Notes: a model not told the origin generated them from the letters alone. A DNA stretch of 64,000 nucleotides from Gigantopelta aegis (GCF_016097555.1 NC_054702.1:86756525-86820524); one strand, 5' to 3'; positions 21,901 to 33,900 are shown, counted from the stretch's first letter. Translations and numbers: made by a program.

Positions 21901-24900
21901 TTCTTGTCTGGGGCATATTTTCCTTATCAATTCAGTTAGAATAATCAGACCTTGCATTCAAGAACAACATGGGATGGTGGTGTGTCGGACACCATAATTA
22001 GGTCACTATGACTAGCTTTCCATGGATTACTTTCATTGCACGTTATAAGAAATCCTTATCTGGACTATATGTTCCTTATCAATTCATATAGGATCATAAA
22101 ACCATACAACTTACCTGCAAGTATAACTTGGGATGGCCGTGTGGCATACCATAACTAGGTCACCATGACCTACCTTTCACAGTTTATTGGTCATTACTAC
22201 ACCTAACATATTTATGTAATGTGTTATTTTTTTTATCAAAGTTGTAATGGCAGTGCTCTTGTATTGCATGTTATACATTGAGATGAATATCTATGTACGC
22301 AACCAAGAGTGACAGAAAATACATTTACTGTATGCTAGACATTTACTTCACAGAATTCTTGTTTAAATAAATAAAGTATGACATAAATGAACTTCAGAAG
22401 CACTTTTTACATTTAGTTTTTAAATTTATTTTACAGCAGCCATCAAGTAACTTTGATGACAGTGGTTTCTTCTCCATCCAAGTGATTGTTGAGGCCTTGA
22501 GGGTATGGAACCTAGAGTTACTGCAGTACAACAGTCAGAACTCGATAGCCGAGCAGAGTCGCCAAGATCCGACGTAATTCATTAATGTGACTATATGATT
22601 ATGTGAAATATATGTACATTGCAAAGCAGTAATATGTTTGGCCTCTAAAATTTCTAGTCTTTTTACCTACTCTCATGTCATTTTAACACCTACATTTAAA
22701 TACTTCAGCCAACTGAGAATTGATATGCATGCATTAATATTCTTGTCAATGAATATATTACATATAATTTCTTATGTTTACATTTTAATTTGGAAATATA
22801 ACTTACATGACCTAGGCCCAGTTTTATGTACTTACGGTGGTGATACTAACCCTAAGATTGCTTCGTAAAACGAGACACATTTGTGTTGGGGAAAAAAATA
22901 ACAATAAATTTTGATGTCTAAAGGACCATTACTAATTTGTTTCACATGTCACTACTAGGTAATATATTATGTCATAGCAATCATGTAACACTGAATTATT
23001 TTTACTGGTAATTATGTGATATTATTGGCAGAAATTGTAAAGCATTTGAATTGCATCTGGTTTCAGACAACAATCGGCGTACATATGCAACTTCCGACAG
23101 CACTGGTTCACGATCCGACAATTGGGACATCAATGGTTTAACCTCAACTCGCTGCTGTCCGGGCCTGAGCTGATATCAAACACGTACCTCTCACTGTTTA
23201 TCACTCAATTACAACAGGAAGGTAAAACAAATCATTTTTATCACAGAAAATCACAATATTCAATGCATTATTGTCAGAACCATGTTTTCGTCTGAAAGGA
23301 ATGTTAATGACACCTAAGTATATTTATTTGGTGTTCATTGAACATTGTCATGTTAGCACCATGTGTTATTTAGTAATTGTATGAACCATCAGTTATTTAG
23401 TAATTCTGACGCATACTTTAGAGAAAGAGAAGAAAAACCTGCCATTTCAATTTTGCCACAGACAAGGTAGAACATACCCTTTGATGATTAAAATGATAAG
23501 ATATCCTACTTGGTTCTCTAATTGGGAAATGACTCTTACAATATCAGACAAGCACTAATTGTTTATATTAGAATCAATGTGTAATGACACCCCAGCATGA
23601 AAATACACATCGGCTACAGGGTGTCGGAAAAGGTAAGTCTATATTAGAAGACAGGAGATTTTTCTGTGCGTTTGTTTAGGACAAAGAAAATAAATTTCTG
23701 GTTTCTGGTCAGTGTGTGCGTTGATTTTAATTTTTGTTTTAATTTCCCCGCGGTATTACATCTATTTTTGCCAGGCTTTCTTGCTGTGACGTAAAACTGC
23801 ATTTGGAGCCAAAATGCCATTGCGTATGGACTAGGACGTGCATTCTAATTTTAATTTAAATATGCCCCTTGTTTCAGTATCAAATATATCCACCATTTCT
23901 GTACAATCCATGCTTTAAGAAAAAAAGAAAGCCACGTCAATTCTGAAACTTTGGTCTGACCAGAGACCGACTTTTTTTTGGCCTTATTTATTTATTTTAT
24001 TCAGCTTTTTCAGTTATTTGTTAAATTACCTTATTTCAGGTTATTCAATATTTATTGTGTTGGGAGAGTTGCCAGACTGTGATGCTGACCAGCTGTTGAA
24101 ACTAATGCCTGCTGTCCAGTCAGTGAAACCCACATTGATAACAGAAGTGGACGAGTCGGAGATGGACGATGCTGACCCCCAGATAAGAGCGTTGAAAGAG
24201 GAAAGCCGCAAATATGTAGAGGCAGAGGATGCAAGTCTTCAGAAGGCTCTACAACTGAGCATGGAAGGTTCAGGCCGTCTATAAATAATTGTTGCATTGC
24301 TGTGACCTCACAGCTATTCACATTTTACATTTCTAAAGGCGTTCTAAAGTAATTAATATTATTTTTTATGTTTTTTATTAAAACATTTTTTTTTAATGAA
24401 GTCCTAGCTTCTAATAATAATAATTTATTTGTGTGGTAATAGAATATCAAAAGTTTTATAATTAACACGGTCCAAGTTTTGTTTATTGTTTAATAAAATG
24501 TATCACTTTAAATAAAAAGAACACCAAAAGAGATCCACATAGGATGATAAAAAAGATATCTTTTTATCAATTGATTTTTGTTTGCTAATAAAACGTAAAT
24601 TCCCAAATTGAACTAACAGTCCAACATTTACTTAAAAATAAATAAAATTTATTTACTTCATAAAGTAAGTAATAACAGAAAAAGAGTTATTACAGTGTCC
24701 ATTATCTACAGCTTAGTATATATTGCTTGGTCTCAGGAGTTAATGTAAATCTATTCAAACTATATAAAAAATATAGACAGAATTATAATGCAACTTAAAT
24801 AGGAGTTTGGTAAAGCCTAATTTTGAAATATATTTCCACTGCAGGGCTCGCACTGGAAATAATTTTAGGTTAGCCAATCTTTTGATGCTTAATGTATTGC

Positions 24901-27576
24901 TTTCAAAATTGTTAAAAATAATTAAGAAAATGTAGGTGTTCACATATTAAATATGATAGCCACTTTGTGTAAAAATTAGCAGTTGGCTAATTTGGCAATG
25001 AACAAGGTGAGCCCTGCGTTGAACAATTCATTGGGAATAATTCCTTTCCAGAACTTGTAATCTTATTGGTAAAATTAATGTTAAATGAATTACCTAAAAT
25101 GTTTCTTTATTTCAGGATATTATTTAGATGATGAGGGAATGACCAGTCCTTTGGAGGCTAAGGCTGGTAGTAGTTCAGCTGTGAACTGCACTCCCAGTTT
25201 GGAAGAGGTTAGAGAAAAACGACTTGCATTTCTCAACAAACTTGAGAAAAATACTGACACACAGCCAGCCTCCGAGACAGACAGTACACAGGCCAAAGAT
25301 GGTTTGTTATTGTTTCAAAATTTAGTTAATCGGTCTGTTAATATTGGTTGTACTATTGTTATATTAAGTAAAGGACATGTTACAATGGGATCTAAAGCAT
25401 ATGTGTACCTTTCACACATAAAAAATCAAACCCGTCATGCATATTTTAATAAGGGCTTTGAAGTGTTATTCTTGTCTTTCATTATCTCCCTTAGCAACAT
25501 GCAACTTTGATTTTGTGTTAATTTTATTTGTAAAAAATTGGCTAGTAAACAGCCCCTTTTTTCAATGTCTGGAACCGATTCTCGATCTCTGAGACTTTTT
25601 TTTTTTTTTTTTAAACATGTTTTGCCAGTCACACTTTTGTCATTCTTGTCGGTCCGAAGCACCTGTTCATTTCTATTATTGGACCACATTCTTATCTGTC
25701 AATTGGACCTGCCCAGACCGATATCTTATAAAAAATAAAATAAAGGATACTCCCAGAGTGTCTTGTGATATCATAATTTATCAGCATGAGTTGATAAAAG
25801 TATGAAATCCAAGACTTGTAACATAGAAGGTATCTTTCTGATAATTAGATAGTAGTAAAAAAAAAAACCCAATTAATTTAATTAATAAACAATTATTATT
25901 TATTAATAACAAATGAAACACTAATTAATAGATGTGCTGCTGAACGTGTTTTTTTCCTTCCTGGTTCATTTAATGATTAATATTTATTTTATTTATTATT
26001 AATATATTAAAATTATTATTATTGGGGGTTTTTTCTCCAACGAAACTGGCCCCTTGTCTGGGAATAAGCCCACCCCATGCTAAGCTCACAATGAGTTGTC
26101 TTGGCCCCCTGGGCTTATTTCCGGTCAAATACGGTAGTATCAATCCACTGCCTCAAGGCTAGACATTTGTCAAAGCTGCTGAGCTGGTCACAAGATTAAA
26201 CAGTAGTTAACAATAGCACCATTCTTGGTGATAAAGCTATCAAGGTATTATACTCTAATTAAAACAAAGGACCCAGAGTTTGAAACTTGTTACAATCATT
26301 GTCCTGTCAACATCTCTGTATGGAGACCCGTCGGGTTGAGTGTCAAAGTCTGAGGCAAGAGGCTTTTGTGAAATACAAACTTCTTGAAATAGCATAAAAT
26401 GTACTGAAATAATCTATAAATGTATTTATTGTTACCTGTTCAGTGTAGTGTATCCAATAATTATAAAGGACTTGAAAATTAAAAAAAAGGTTTACATTTT
26501 TCTTATTGTGGGAGTGAGCACAATAGCTACACCAGTTATCTCCATAGCCAGTAGAGGTCAAATTTATCCAATCAGCGACGTTATTAATCAGTTCGTCAAC
26601 ACATGCCAGCTCAGGCTCTCAAACGCTTCACTGGTTTCAGATTGACAATTTTATTTCCCCCCCACCCTTGCTAGTAAAGCAACTTAGCCATTTTTGGTCT
26701 TACTGAAACCAAATACAAATCAAGTTTCTATTCTACACATTCTACAACTATCCTCACCACCTTTGAAATTTTGACTAAATATGGATAATCAGTTGTTCAA
26801 AACATGGTTGGACTAAATGATTTTTCATAAAATACAAAATTAGTTTCAAACTGATTACATATGTAGACCTTCAGTTGCTAATTAGTATATATTTATTCAA
26901 TTATTACTTGCACAGACTTGTATTGAAATACTCTTTTTACCACTGATAGAGCTAACCGTTGAACAGTTTGGGGCAGGTAAACATTGAACAACAAATTTAG
27001 GATGTTGTTTCCATACAATATTGTCACAATGCATTAATTTTAGTTATTAAGCATTCATTAAAGGGACATTCCTGAGTTTGTAAGATGTTTCCTACTAATA
27101 AAATATTTCTACGATTAAACTTACATATTAAATATATTTTCTTGTTTAGAATATCAGTGTTTGTATATTCAGTGTGTTTCTGGTCGTCTTAATATTTGTA
27201 AGAATCCGAAACTGGATTTTGTCTTCAAATAATTTCGTACGTACGAAAAAAACTTATTTTAGGAAATACAATGAAATTTAACCTAATACAAATATTAGAG
27301 CGATCAGAAACACGTTTAATATACAGCCACTAATATTTTATGCAGAAAAATATATTTGATATGTAATTATAATCGTTAAAAAGTCTGTTAGTAAATAACA
27401 TCTTAAAAATTGCAGAAAACTCAGGAATGCCCCTTTAAATGTATACATTGCATTATTAATTTTTCTTCTACATTTTAATTTTTAAATACTTTGATGAAAA
27501 TTTGTATTTTACAGAATTAAGTGAAGAGGACATGTTGAAGATAGCCATGGAAATGTCTATGCAACAGCAGACTTGA
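15997..27576 (+). CDS. ATXN3: Ataxin-3 (Josephin-domain deubiquitinase), complete 7-exon gene
   Basis: Coding exons are 15997-16020, 21633-21797, 22437-22573, 23067-23221, 24040-24267, 25116-25301 and 27515-27576. They sum to 957 nt (318 residues) with consistent phases. Exon 1 encodes MDVIFHEK, matching human MESIFHEK; the donor that follows is GTTTGC. The Josephin domain covers residues 1 to about 180. The catalytic triad is intact: Cys14 (QEGSLCAQHCLNALLQGEYF), His121 (RQHWFTIRQ) and Asn136 (QWFNLNSLL). DDSGFFSIQVI and GPELIS match the human protein closely. Two ubiquitin-interacting motifs remain: DASLQKALQLSMEG (about 223-237) and EEDMLKIAMEMSM near the C-terminus. There is no polyglutamine beyond a final QQQT. 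ATXN3 cleaves and edits polyubiquitin chains in the ubiquitin-proteasome system. The gene diverges from TMEM179 and converges on RNASEH2C. Confidence 0.95.
16409..17395. mobile_element. MITE with TGTCCGGTGTATCGG ends, in ATXN3 intron 1
   Basis: The left end TGTCCGGTGTATCGGCGCAC is mirrored at the right end. The variant TGTCCGGTGATTCGGCGCA occurs inside at 16611, and the right end fuses both variants. About 990 bp with no transposase. Confidence 0.65.
17397..17475 (+). repeat. SINE tail with (CATT)n
   Basis: GTTTGACACCCAATAGCCGA followed by GGGTGTCATTAAACATTCAT and CATT units; a 3' fragment of a SINE. Confidence 0.55.
17480..18490. mobile_element. Probable DNA element with inverted sub-terminal motif arrays
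   Basis: The left side has ATTTCGCCCCCA and GTTCGCCCCCATA. The right side (18310-18490) has seven or so spaced inverted versions such as GTTGGGGTCGAACTGAC. The layout resembles the element at 33045-34277. The ends are not sharply defined. Confidence 0.45.
18525..19275 (+). repeat. Dispersed repeat, copy 1
   Basis: Homologous in direct orientation to 35788-36682. Shared blocks include AATACTATTCTACATTTTTC, AATCAACAATGTGGACGTAA, GCCATTTTCCATTTTTAAGG and GGGACGTTGACGATA. No coding content. It lies in ATXN3 intron 1. Confidence 0.75.
19300..20460. other. ATXN3 intron 1 sequence with a possible small element
   Basis: 19376-19520 is loosely similar to 35534-35672. At 19745-19815 the motif AGTCATTTCGTACC occurs three times with small changes, and one inverted relative (GGTGCGAAATGACG) lies at 20340. 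No gene seen. Confidence 0.35.
20582..20974 (+). mobile_element. Full-length tRNA-headed SINE
   Basis: Best copy in the window. The head is ACCGGCCTCGGTGGCGTTGT, with the B box GGTACTGGGTTCGGATCCCA. The body is CCGACTCCAAACCCTGAGTG, ATAACTGGTTCAACAAAGGC, AAAAGATCCCTTGCTGC and GTGGCGACAGCGGGTTTCCT. The 3' end is GTGCTCTAGTGGCGTCG and GTTAAATAAAACAAACTTT. It lies in ATXN3 intron 1 and serves as the reference for the degenerate copies listed here. Confidence 0.9.
21890..22205. repeat. ~145-bp repeat family, two diverged units
   Basis: ACAACATGGGATGGTGGTGT, ATTAGGTCACTATGAC, GAAATCCTTATCTGGAC, then ATAACTTGGGATGGCCGTG and CTAGGTCACCATGACCTAC. These match the units at 4863-5200. It lies in ATXN3 intron 2. 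Confidence 0.65.
23310..23630. repeat. Degenerate SINE fragments
   Basis: Inverted body pieces (AGTTATTTAGTAATTCTGAC, GCCACAGACAAGGTAGAACA) are followed by a direct-orientation piece (CACATCGGCTACAGGGTGTC). It lies in ATXN3 intron 4. Confidence 0.45.
24268..24500 (+). other. ATXN3: Possible alternative 3' end of ATXN3
   Basis: If the exon 5 donor (GT at 24268) is not used, the frame reads on as GSGRL and stops at 24284, giving a 241-residue form with one ubiquitin-interacting motif. An AATAAA follows at about 24490. The donor context (AAG then GTTCAG) is only moderate, so readthrough is plausible but unproven. Confidence 0.4.
25310..27060. other. ATXN3 intron 6, mostly unique sequence
   Basis: No gene seen. 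A short inverted pair, GGAATAAGCCCA at 26060 and TGGGCTTATTTCC at 26107, ending TCAAATACGGTAG, suggests a small decayed MITE. Confidence 0.35.
27062..27434. mobile_element. TTAA-flanked palindromic MITE (piggyBac-like ends)
   Basis: 373 bp starting AGGGACATTCCTGAGTTT and ending with the inverted equivalent, with TTAA on both sides (27058-27061 and 27435-27438). Near the centre is TTCGTACGTACGAA. Same family as 61704-62087. It lies in ATXN3 intron 6, 80 bp before the last exon. Confidence 0.8.
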
Positions 27577-28303
27577 CGTTTGTGAAAGCTTCCAAAGTGA
27601 TCTGTGATATGTTTTGTACCTGGGTTAAAACTAACATATGCATGGGCAGACCTACAAATGAACTGAGTGTGCAGGAACAACATGGAGCCGCATGTTTTAT
27701 ATTGATAGGTTTTTCAGGCCACATTCTGCACATGTTCAAAGCATTTTCCTGATGTGGGTGTGAAAAGCATAATCTCACTACAATACACAAATAATAGTTG
27801 TCTGTCTGAAAAAGAAGAATTTGTTTGGTTTTTTAAAAACAAAATGTTACTTCTTTGTCATTTGCAGTGTTTGAATGTTTTTCTGTGATACAGTCAACAC
27901 CGTTTAATGAACACATGCTAAGCAGTTGGAAGTAGAATGTATTTGTTTACGAGTAACAAGAAGTAGTGCATTAACGTCATATAGCAGGCTCATCGTTGTT
28001 GAGTTAATGGTTGATAGCAGCAATTGCCAACGTCGTATGAAACCCAACACTTGTGTTTAGCATGTTCCTGGGTTGTAATGGAGCCATTTTTTGTTCATCC
28101 TTTGTTATAAATGGTTGAGAAAATAATTTTGAAATAGTTTCAGTAAGGTTGGGCATCATGTGTTAGTTCTGACAATAAACGTCCCATGCTGAGTGTGATG
28201 TATTGTGTTGTACTCCACTACCCATATTGTCATTTGAGTGGATAAGCTACATTGACTAGCTAGTCACTACTCTATTATGGCAAGATGTAAATATCTTTCA
28301 GGT

Positions 28304-28600
28304 CACCAGAGTAAGTGTTTAAAAAATCTCTACTTGCAAAAATGGTAAAAATGAATAGTATTCTTATGTCAAAACATTACCGGTAGATGGTTTATCAAAG
28401 TTGTAAATTTAATGTTGGTTGTGCCTTGGGGTGGGTGAAGTTTACCTGAGCCTAAGTAAGTGTTTAAAATTCTAATTGCAAAAATGGTATAACTAAATAG
28501 TATTCATATATGTAAGAAATCATTACTGGTAAATAGTTTATCAAAGTTGTAAATTTCATTAATGTTGGTTTGTGCCTGGAGATGGGTGAAGTTTACTAAG
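28304..28600. repeat. Tandem duplication of ~145 bp
   Basis: Two adjacent copies share AGTAAGTGTTTAAAA, GCAAAAATGGTA, TTTATCAAAGTTGTAAATTT, AATGTTGGTT and GGGTGAAGTTTAC. Moderately diverged. Confidence 0.75.
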
Positions 28601-29853
28601 ACTAATTTCTTCACAACAAGCTTCCTCGACTCGAGGGGAAGCAAATTACCAATTATAGATACATTTACTCTGTAAATAGCTGTCACACACTCTACAAGTC
28701 TGGTATGTGGGGGGTCAGCAATTTATTCAGATGACCATTTAGGTCCGTGGACCTCATTTGAATCAAGTTACTCTTAAAACAGAACTTTCAACATGTATAA
28801 AAGCAATTATTGAATGCCCATTCATGTTTTTTGTTTTGCTTTTTTTCTTCTTTTCCATTTTTGTGTCAAAGTGCCTTTAATTCTTTTAGTCAAACACTAT
28901 TTTTGGATCAGTCATCTTAATTTTATTGGTAATTGTTTTCCATCCATCCAGTGTAAAACTTTATGGTATCAGTATACAATGATGTATTTTTTAGTGTTGT
29001 GCCAAATTATTGGCAAATGTAAGTAATCTTTCTGTTTTTTAAGTTTGTTTTTGTTAAATTTCCACTTTTATATTAATTTAACACTGAGCCCTAATCTAAC
29101 CTGTCAAATTTTTTTTTATACCAAAAGGTTGCTAAAGTCATTGTGTTATTAACATAATCGAGAAGTTGAAGTTGCTGTAATCGGATTTTAAAACAAAATC
29201 ACACAACAGATATAAAGACGCCATCTTGTTTAGTTTCATAGCTTTCTTGACACATTATCAGTCCTTTCTTTTACTTGCCACAATTCTACATTAATGCTCG
29301 TCATGTTTTTTGCATTTGACCAGTCTTTTGGTTCTCGGCCAGATTCATTTCAGTAATGTAAGAAAATAATATTACTTTTGTTTTAACATAATGACACATT
29401 AATTATCAATTACTTAACACTATGTCTTCAATGAAAATATTAAATAATTTTATTAGTAGTAGTATTTCATATTGAAATATATGTATTACAATTTAATTCT
29501 AGATTAGGGCCTGGACATGTAAATACATGCATTTCAGTTCTCTCCATCTTATCACATTATTTTAAGGAGTGCTCTTTAAACTTCTAATTTCCCACGTGTT
29601 TAGTAGATTATACAAATTTTTTTGTTCTGTAAAAGCATAATAAAAATATAAATTGTTGCTGTGAATGATTGCAATAATACAGAGTACCACTCAACAATGC
29701 AGTTGAACACTTGCTTTTACAGCATCACATTGATTAATCAGTTACAAACGACACTTTTATTTGTTGAGTTGTTTCACCCGTACTGTATATAGACAAGTTA
29801 TTAGATAATTTTGGCAACAGAGCAACCAAAATGTTACCTTTGTTTTGGCAATA

Positions 29854-30107
29854 CAGTGAAACCGGTCTAAACAGGATCAAGCTACAATCTAATTTTTAAA
29901 AGATCCTTTTGGCAACAGAGAAACAAATGTTAGCTTTGTTTTTTTAACACGGTGAAACCGGTCTAAACCGAGACGTAATATTTATCTGATTTAGACAGGA
30001 TCCTGTGTTTAGAGGGTTGCATTTCAGAATTAAAACAATTTGGGACTACAAAATGTTTCGACAGGATTCCGGTTTCTTCAGTGTCCGGTTTAGACAGGTT
30101 TCAACTG
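29854..30107. mobile_element. pogo/Tigger-like MITE
   Basis: 254 bp starting CAGTGAAACCGGTCTAAAC and ending GTTTAGACAGGTTTCAACTG, flanked by TA. An internal extra copy of the end (GGTGAAACCGGTCTAAACCG) lies at 29950. Related to 45191-45447. Confidence 0.7.
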
Positions 30108-30376
30108 TATTAACCTTTGACAGAGACCATTGTATAACTGTTTCATTTAATTTATCAAATGGCATTGTAGAATTATTAATTTTGCTACAAAGAATTGAAA
30201 AATGTTTTAAATCTCATTAACTTATTTAAAACGTACTAATAAACAGCATCTTATTTGCTAGTAATAACTAATAACGTCAAGCAATTTTTCTTGTCCGTTT
30301 TACATACAATTCCTATTGTTTTAAAATAATTGAGCCATGTGCTGCATTTCATTAAAGCATAATGTAACATGCTAAT

Positions 30377-30690
30377 AAACTGATGCATTACCTATTCTCT
30401 TGTTTCTTGTGATATACAACTAGCTAAGAAAATGGATATGAATACGATGTAATCCAAGGTGCAGAAATATTTGAAGTACAAATTTATTCTCCACATGAAA
30501 CAAAACGGCACATTCCTTACAAGATTTCAACTGATGCATTACCTATTCTCTTGTTTCTTGTGATATACAACTAGCTAAGAAAACAAATATGAATAGGATA
30601 TAATCCAAGATGCAGAAATATTTATTTGAAGTACAAAATTATTCTCCACATGAAACAAAAAAACATTTATATTCCTTACAAGACATAAAA
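30377..30690. repeat. Tandem duplication of ~155 bp
   Basis: Both copies contain CTGATGCATTACCTATTCTC, TTGTGATATACAACTAGCTA and TTCTCCACATGAAACAAAA. Closely similar, so recent. Confidence 0.85.
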
Positions 30691-30749
30691 TGGTGCGTTC
30701 CCCATTTAGTCTGAAGAGAAATATCAACATATAATATGAACATTATTCA

Positions 30750-30955
30750 CTTCTTAAAAAATCATATTTATGTTTGTAGATATTGCCCTTTTAATTCATC
30801 AAGCTTAAGCCAGGCAACAGTTCAAAGGGGTTTATTCCCTAATATTCCACAGACTTCTTAAAAAAACATGTTTATGTTTGTAGATCTTGCCCATTTAATT
30901 GTTATTCATCAAACTTAAGCCAGCCATGAGGGGTTTATTCCCCAATACTCCATAG
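30750..30955. repeat. Tandem duplication carrying two poly(A) signals for RNASEH2C
   Basis: Two diverged copies of about 100 bp (ACTTCTTAAAAAA...TTTATGTTTGTAGAT...AGGGGTTTATTCCC). On the minus strand each carries GGGAATAAACCCC, about 65 and 170 nt beyond the RNASEH2C stop codon. Confidence 0.7.
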
Positions 30956-30996
30956 GCAGAAGTGTTGTCTCATGAAATTTACACTCTGATCAGACA

Positions 30997-33900
30997 TTAT
31001 TTTCCAGTTACACTTTTCTGACTGCTTTCTTCATCAACAGGACGATGAAGCTGAAATAATCAAGTAAGATACTAATTACATGTTAGAATTAAATTCAATG
31101 CATCAGGACTGACGAGCCACACTATGTATACTACATCTATAGTGATGGATGTGTAAATTAAAATATGTCAATGATGTGACTTAAAATGGAGCTGGATTAA
31201 ATCTTGTATACATGATCAGTTCATAAGGTAAAGTTTTGAAGAGAAAAAAAACTATTCTCAGAATTAAGTTGTCTCGCCTACCATACAATCTTTTGGTGAA
31301 CTGTGATGGACATCCATAGCCTATTGGGTGCAACAATAAACCAAGTTTCAATGACCTAGAACTTGCAGTTTAAAACTAGTTTGAAATGCAGTGGAAAACA
31401 AATCTCACCACTTTAGCAATATTAATCCAGTGTAGTGCTTTTACTAATCTATCATCTGCACTGGGCACTTTGTCCAGATTCCAGTACGTGAACTTCTCAA
31501 ACTTGTGAGTCGCAATCAAGTGACGGTCATCATCTTCAGTCACCTGGCGGTGGTTTTCCTTCAGAATAATTCCTAAAATAATATCAGTAACAAAAAGTGA
31601 TGTTAAAGCTTCTCAAGAGTCTAGACTCAAATCTTTAATGATGTCACATTCATGCAATTTGTATGACATTAAAAAGTCTTGGAATCTCAATATATTAAAG
31701 AGTCCTGATAAGCCCTAACTGAAATAAAGTAGACGAACATAAATTAACTTGGTCTTAAATGGTGGCCGTATTTCAGCTGTTTACAATGTAATATTGCTGA
31801 AAGTACTGGTACCTGTATATCCTCTTGGTAGCTCAACTTCTTGTCCATTTAGTGGTCTGCCACGAATGCATGCTGTCAGTCCTACAAAGTATTCAAATAC
31901 ATTCAATTGTCCCTAAGAAAAAAGTTAAAATTTGTTTTGTTTAAAGACATTGCTAGAGCACATTGATTTATTGATCATCAGCTATTGGATGTCAAACATT
32001 TGAGTCTAGACTCTTGAGAAGCTTTAACATCACTTTTTTTTACTATTATTTTAGGAATTATGCTGAAGGAAAACCACCGCCAGGTGACTGAAGATGATGA
32101 AACATAATCATCAGAGGAAACATGCTACATTTTTCCATTAGCAGCTAGAGATCTTTTAAATGCACTTTCCCAGACAGTAAAGCACATACCACGGCCTTTG
32201 ACCAGTTGTGGTGCACTAGTTCGAACGAGAAAAAACCAATCATTTGATGGATCCACTTAGGTGGTTCAATCCTGCGACACAATCACCTTAGGCAAGCTGT
32301 CAACAGACTGAGCTAAATGACACCCCCTCCTACGAAAAGGTTTAAGCTGTCACAGCACTGTAGTTGAACTTGGCCAGTATTTTATACTAAATTAATTATT
32401 GCTAAAAAGTTAGTATTAGTAATAATAAACTCTGGCTACACATTTCATATACAAGTTATCAAACTGCAAAAAAAAAAGAAAAAAAAAAGCTTTGTCCAAC
32501 TTAAACCCTGTCAACTGAAATGTGATGTGCTGTTGACTTAATTAAAAACATTCCACTTTCTAGGCATTTACTAGGAATTTAGGAAAACACTTTACTGATT
32601 TCATGCACTTTCCCACAGACAGGAAAGTACATACAACGGTCTTTGACAAGTTGGTGTGCACTAGTTGAAGGGATCCCCTGGGGTGGTTTGATCCTGCTTC
32701 GCATGCACTTCAGGCACCTTTAATCTGTTAATGGTTAAAGGGACAGACCCTAGTTTTTAAACACTAAGGCATATTTTTTACTGTTAGAACCGTTTATGAT
32801 CACTGAAATCAAACATTTCTTGTATTTTGTTGTTTAGATTATCCATTTCCATATAACTGAAATGTTTCTGGTCATCCTGGTGTTTCTAATGTACCACAAA
32901 ATGCATTTTTTCATATTTTTAAAAACGCATGTGCGTCTGAGAAGTAACGATTATGGAATCACGTTTTAGATTACGCTTGGTAGAAATTTTTGTAACAATG
33001 CTCTGCAGACATAATTCTTTGGCGTTTCTATTTATTTAAAAACTGGTATCAGGTCGTTTCGCCCTTATTCCCGATCACCCCATGTCGTTTCGCCCCCATA
33101 CCGGGTCATTTCGCCCTCTATACAGGGTCGTTTCGCCCTCATGTTTATGTTATAATGAATAAATTTGTTTACGTGACTCTAGTTGCAAATCAGATATCAA
33201 TTTGTAACCCTTTATCAACCATAAACACCATTTATATGTATATGTTATTATGTGCAATCGTTTAAAGAACCCCTCCCCTCACACCATCCCAGTTCCTACG
33301 GGCCTGATGTATTTTATATTAATAAGTACAAAGACTAGCCTACACAATGATATTGTTGATAGGACATATTAGTTATAAAGTGCTTTGGGGTGTGTGTGGG
33401 GGAGGGGTGGGGGGACCGCTTTTTTGCAAATTTGCGAAATTGGCCTCTGTAATATCCATTGACGTGTCATGTTTACATCTATGCTGATGAAATATTAAAA
33501 GGTCCATTTGCTTCAATTTACATTTAAAAAATGCTTGTTGTATGCTATATATGGCATTGTTGTTGTCCTTGTTATTAAAATAATGCGTATTTTGTTATTA
33601 AAATGTTTTAAAATAATGCGTGTTTTGTGTTTTTTTAAACAGGTTTTAACATAACATATCGATGTCTGTTCTCGTTACAGCCAGTTTAGGGCAAAATACA
33701 TGCAATTTTCTGCTGTCTGCCATTTTGGTTTTTTATGGAATACTCTTATAGAGTGGTGAAATATTAATATAAAATCAATGATCTCTAGTGGTATCTTTAA
33801 ACAATCAAATAATATTAATAATAATAAAATAATATGACGTCATCACATTTGCATTTATATCATAACATGTCATTACATTCAACGGTTGTTAGATTAAGTC

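Larger units (their letters stand above)
27577..30300 (+). other. Probable ATXN3 3' UTR and intergenic sequence
   Basis: The stop codon is at 27574-27576. AATAAA signals occur at about 28172 and 29639. There is no further coding evidence before the RNASEH2C 3' end. It contains a tandem duplication and a pogo-like MITE. Confidence 0.5.
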
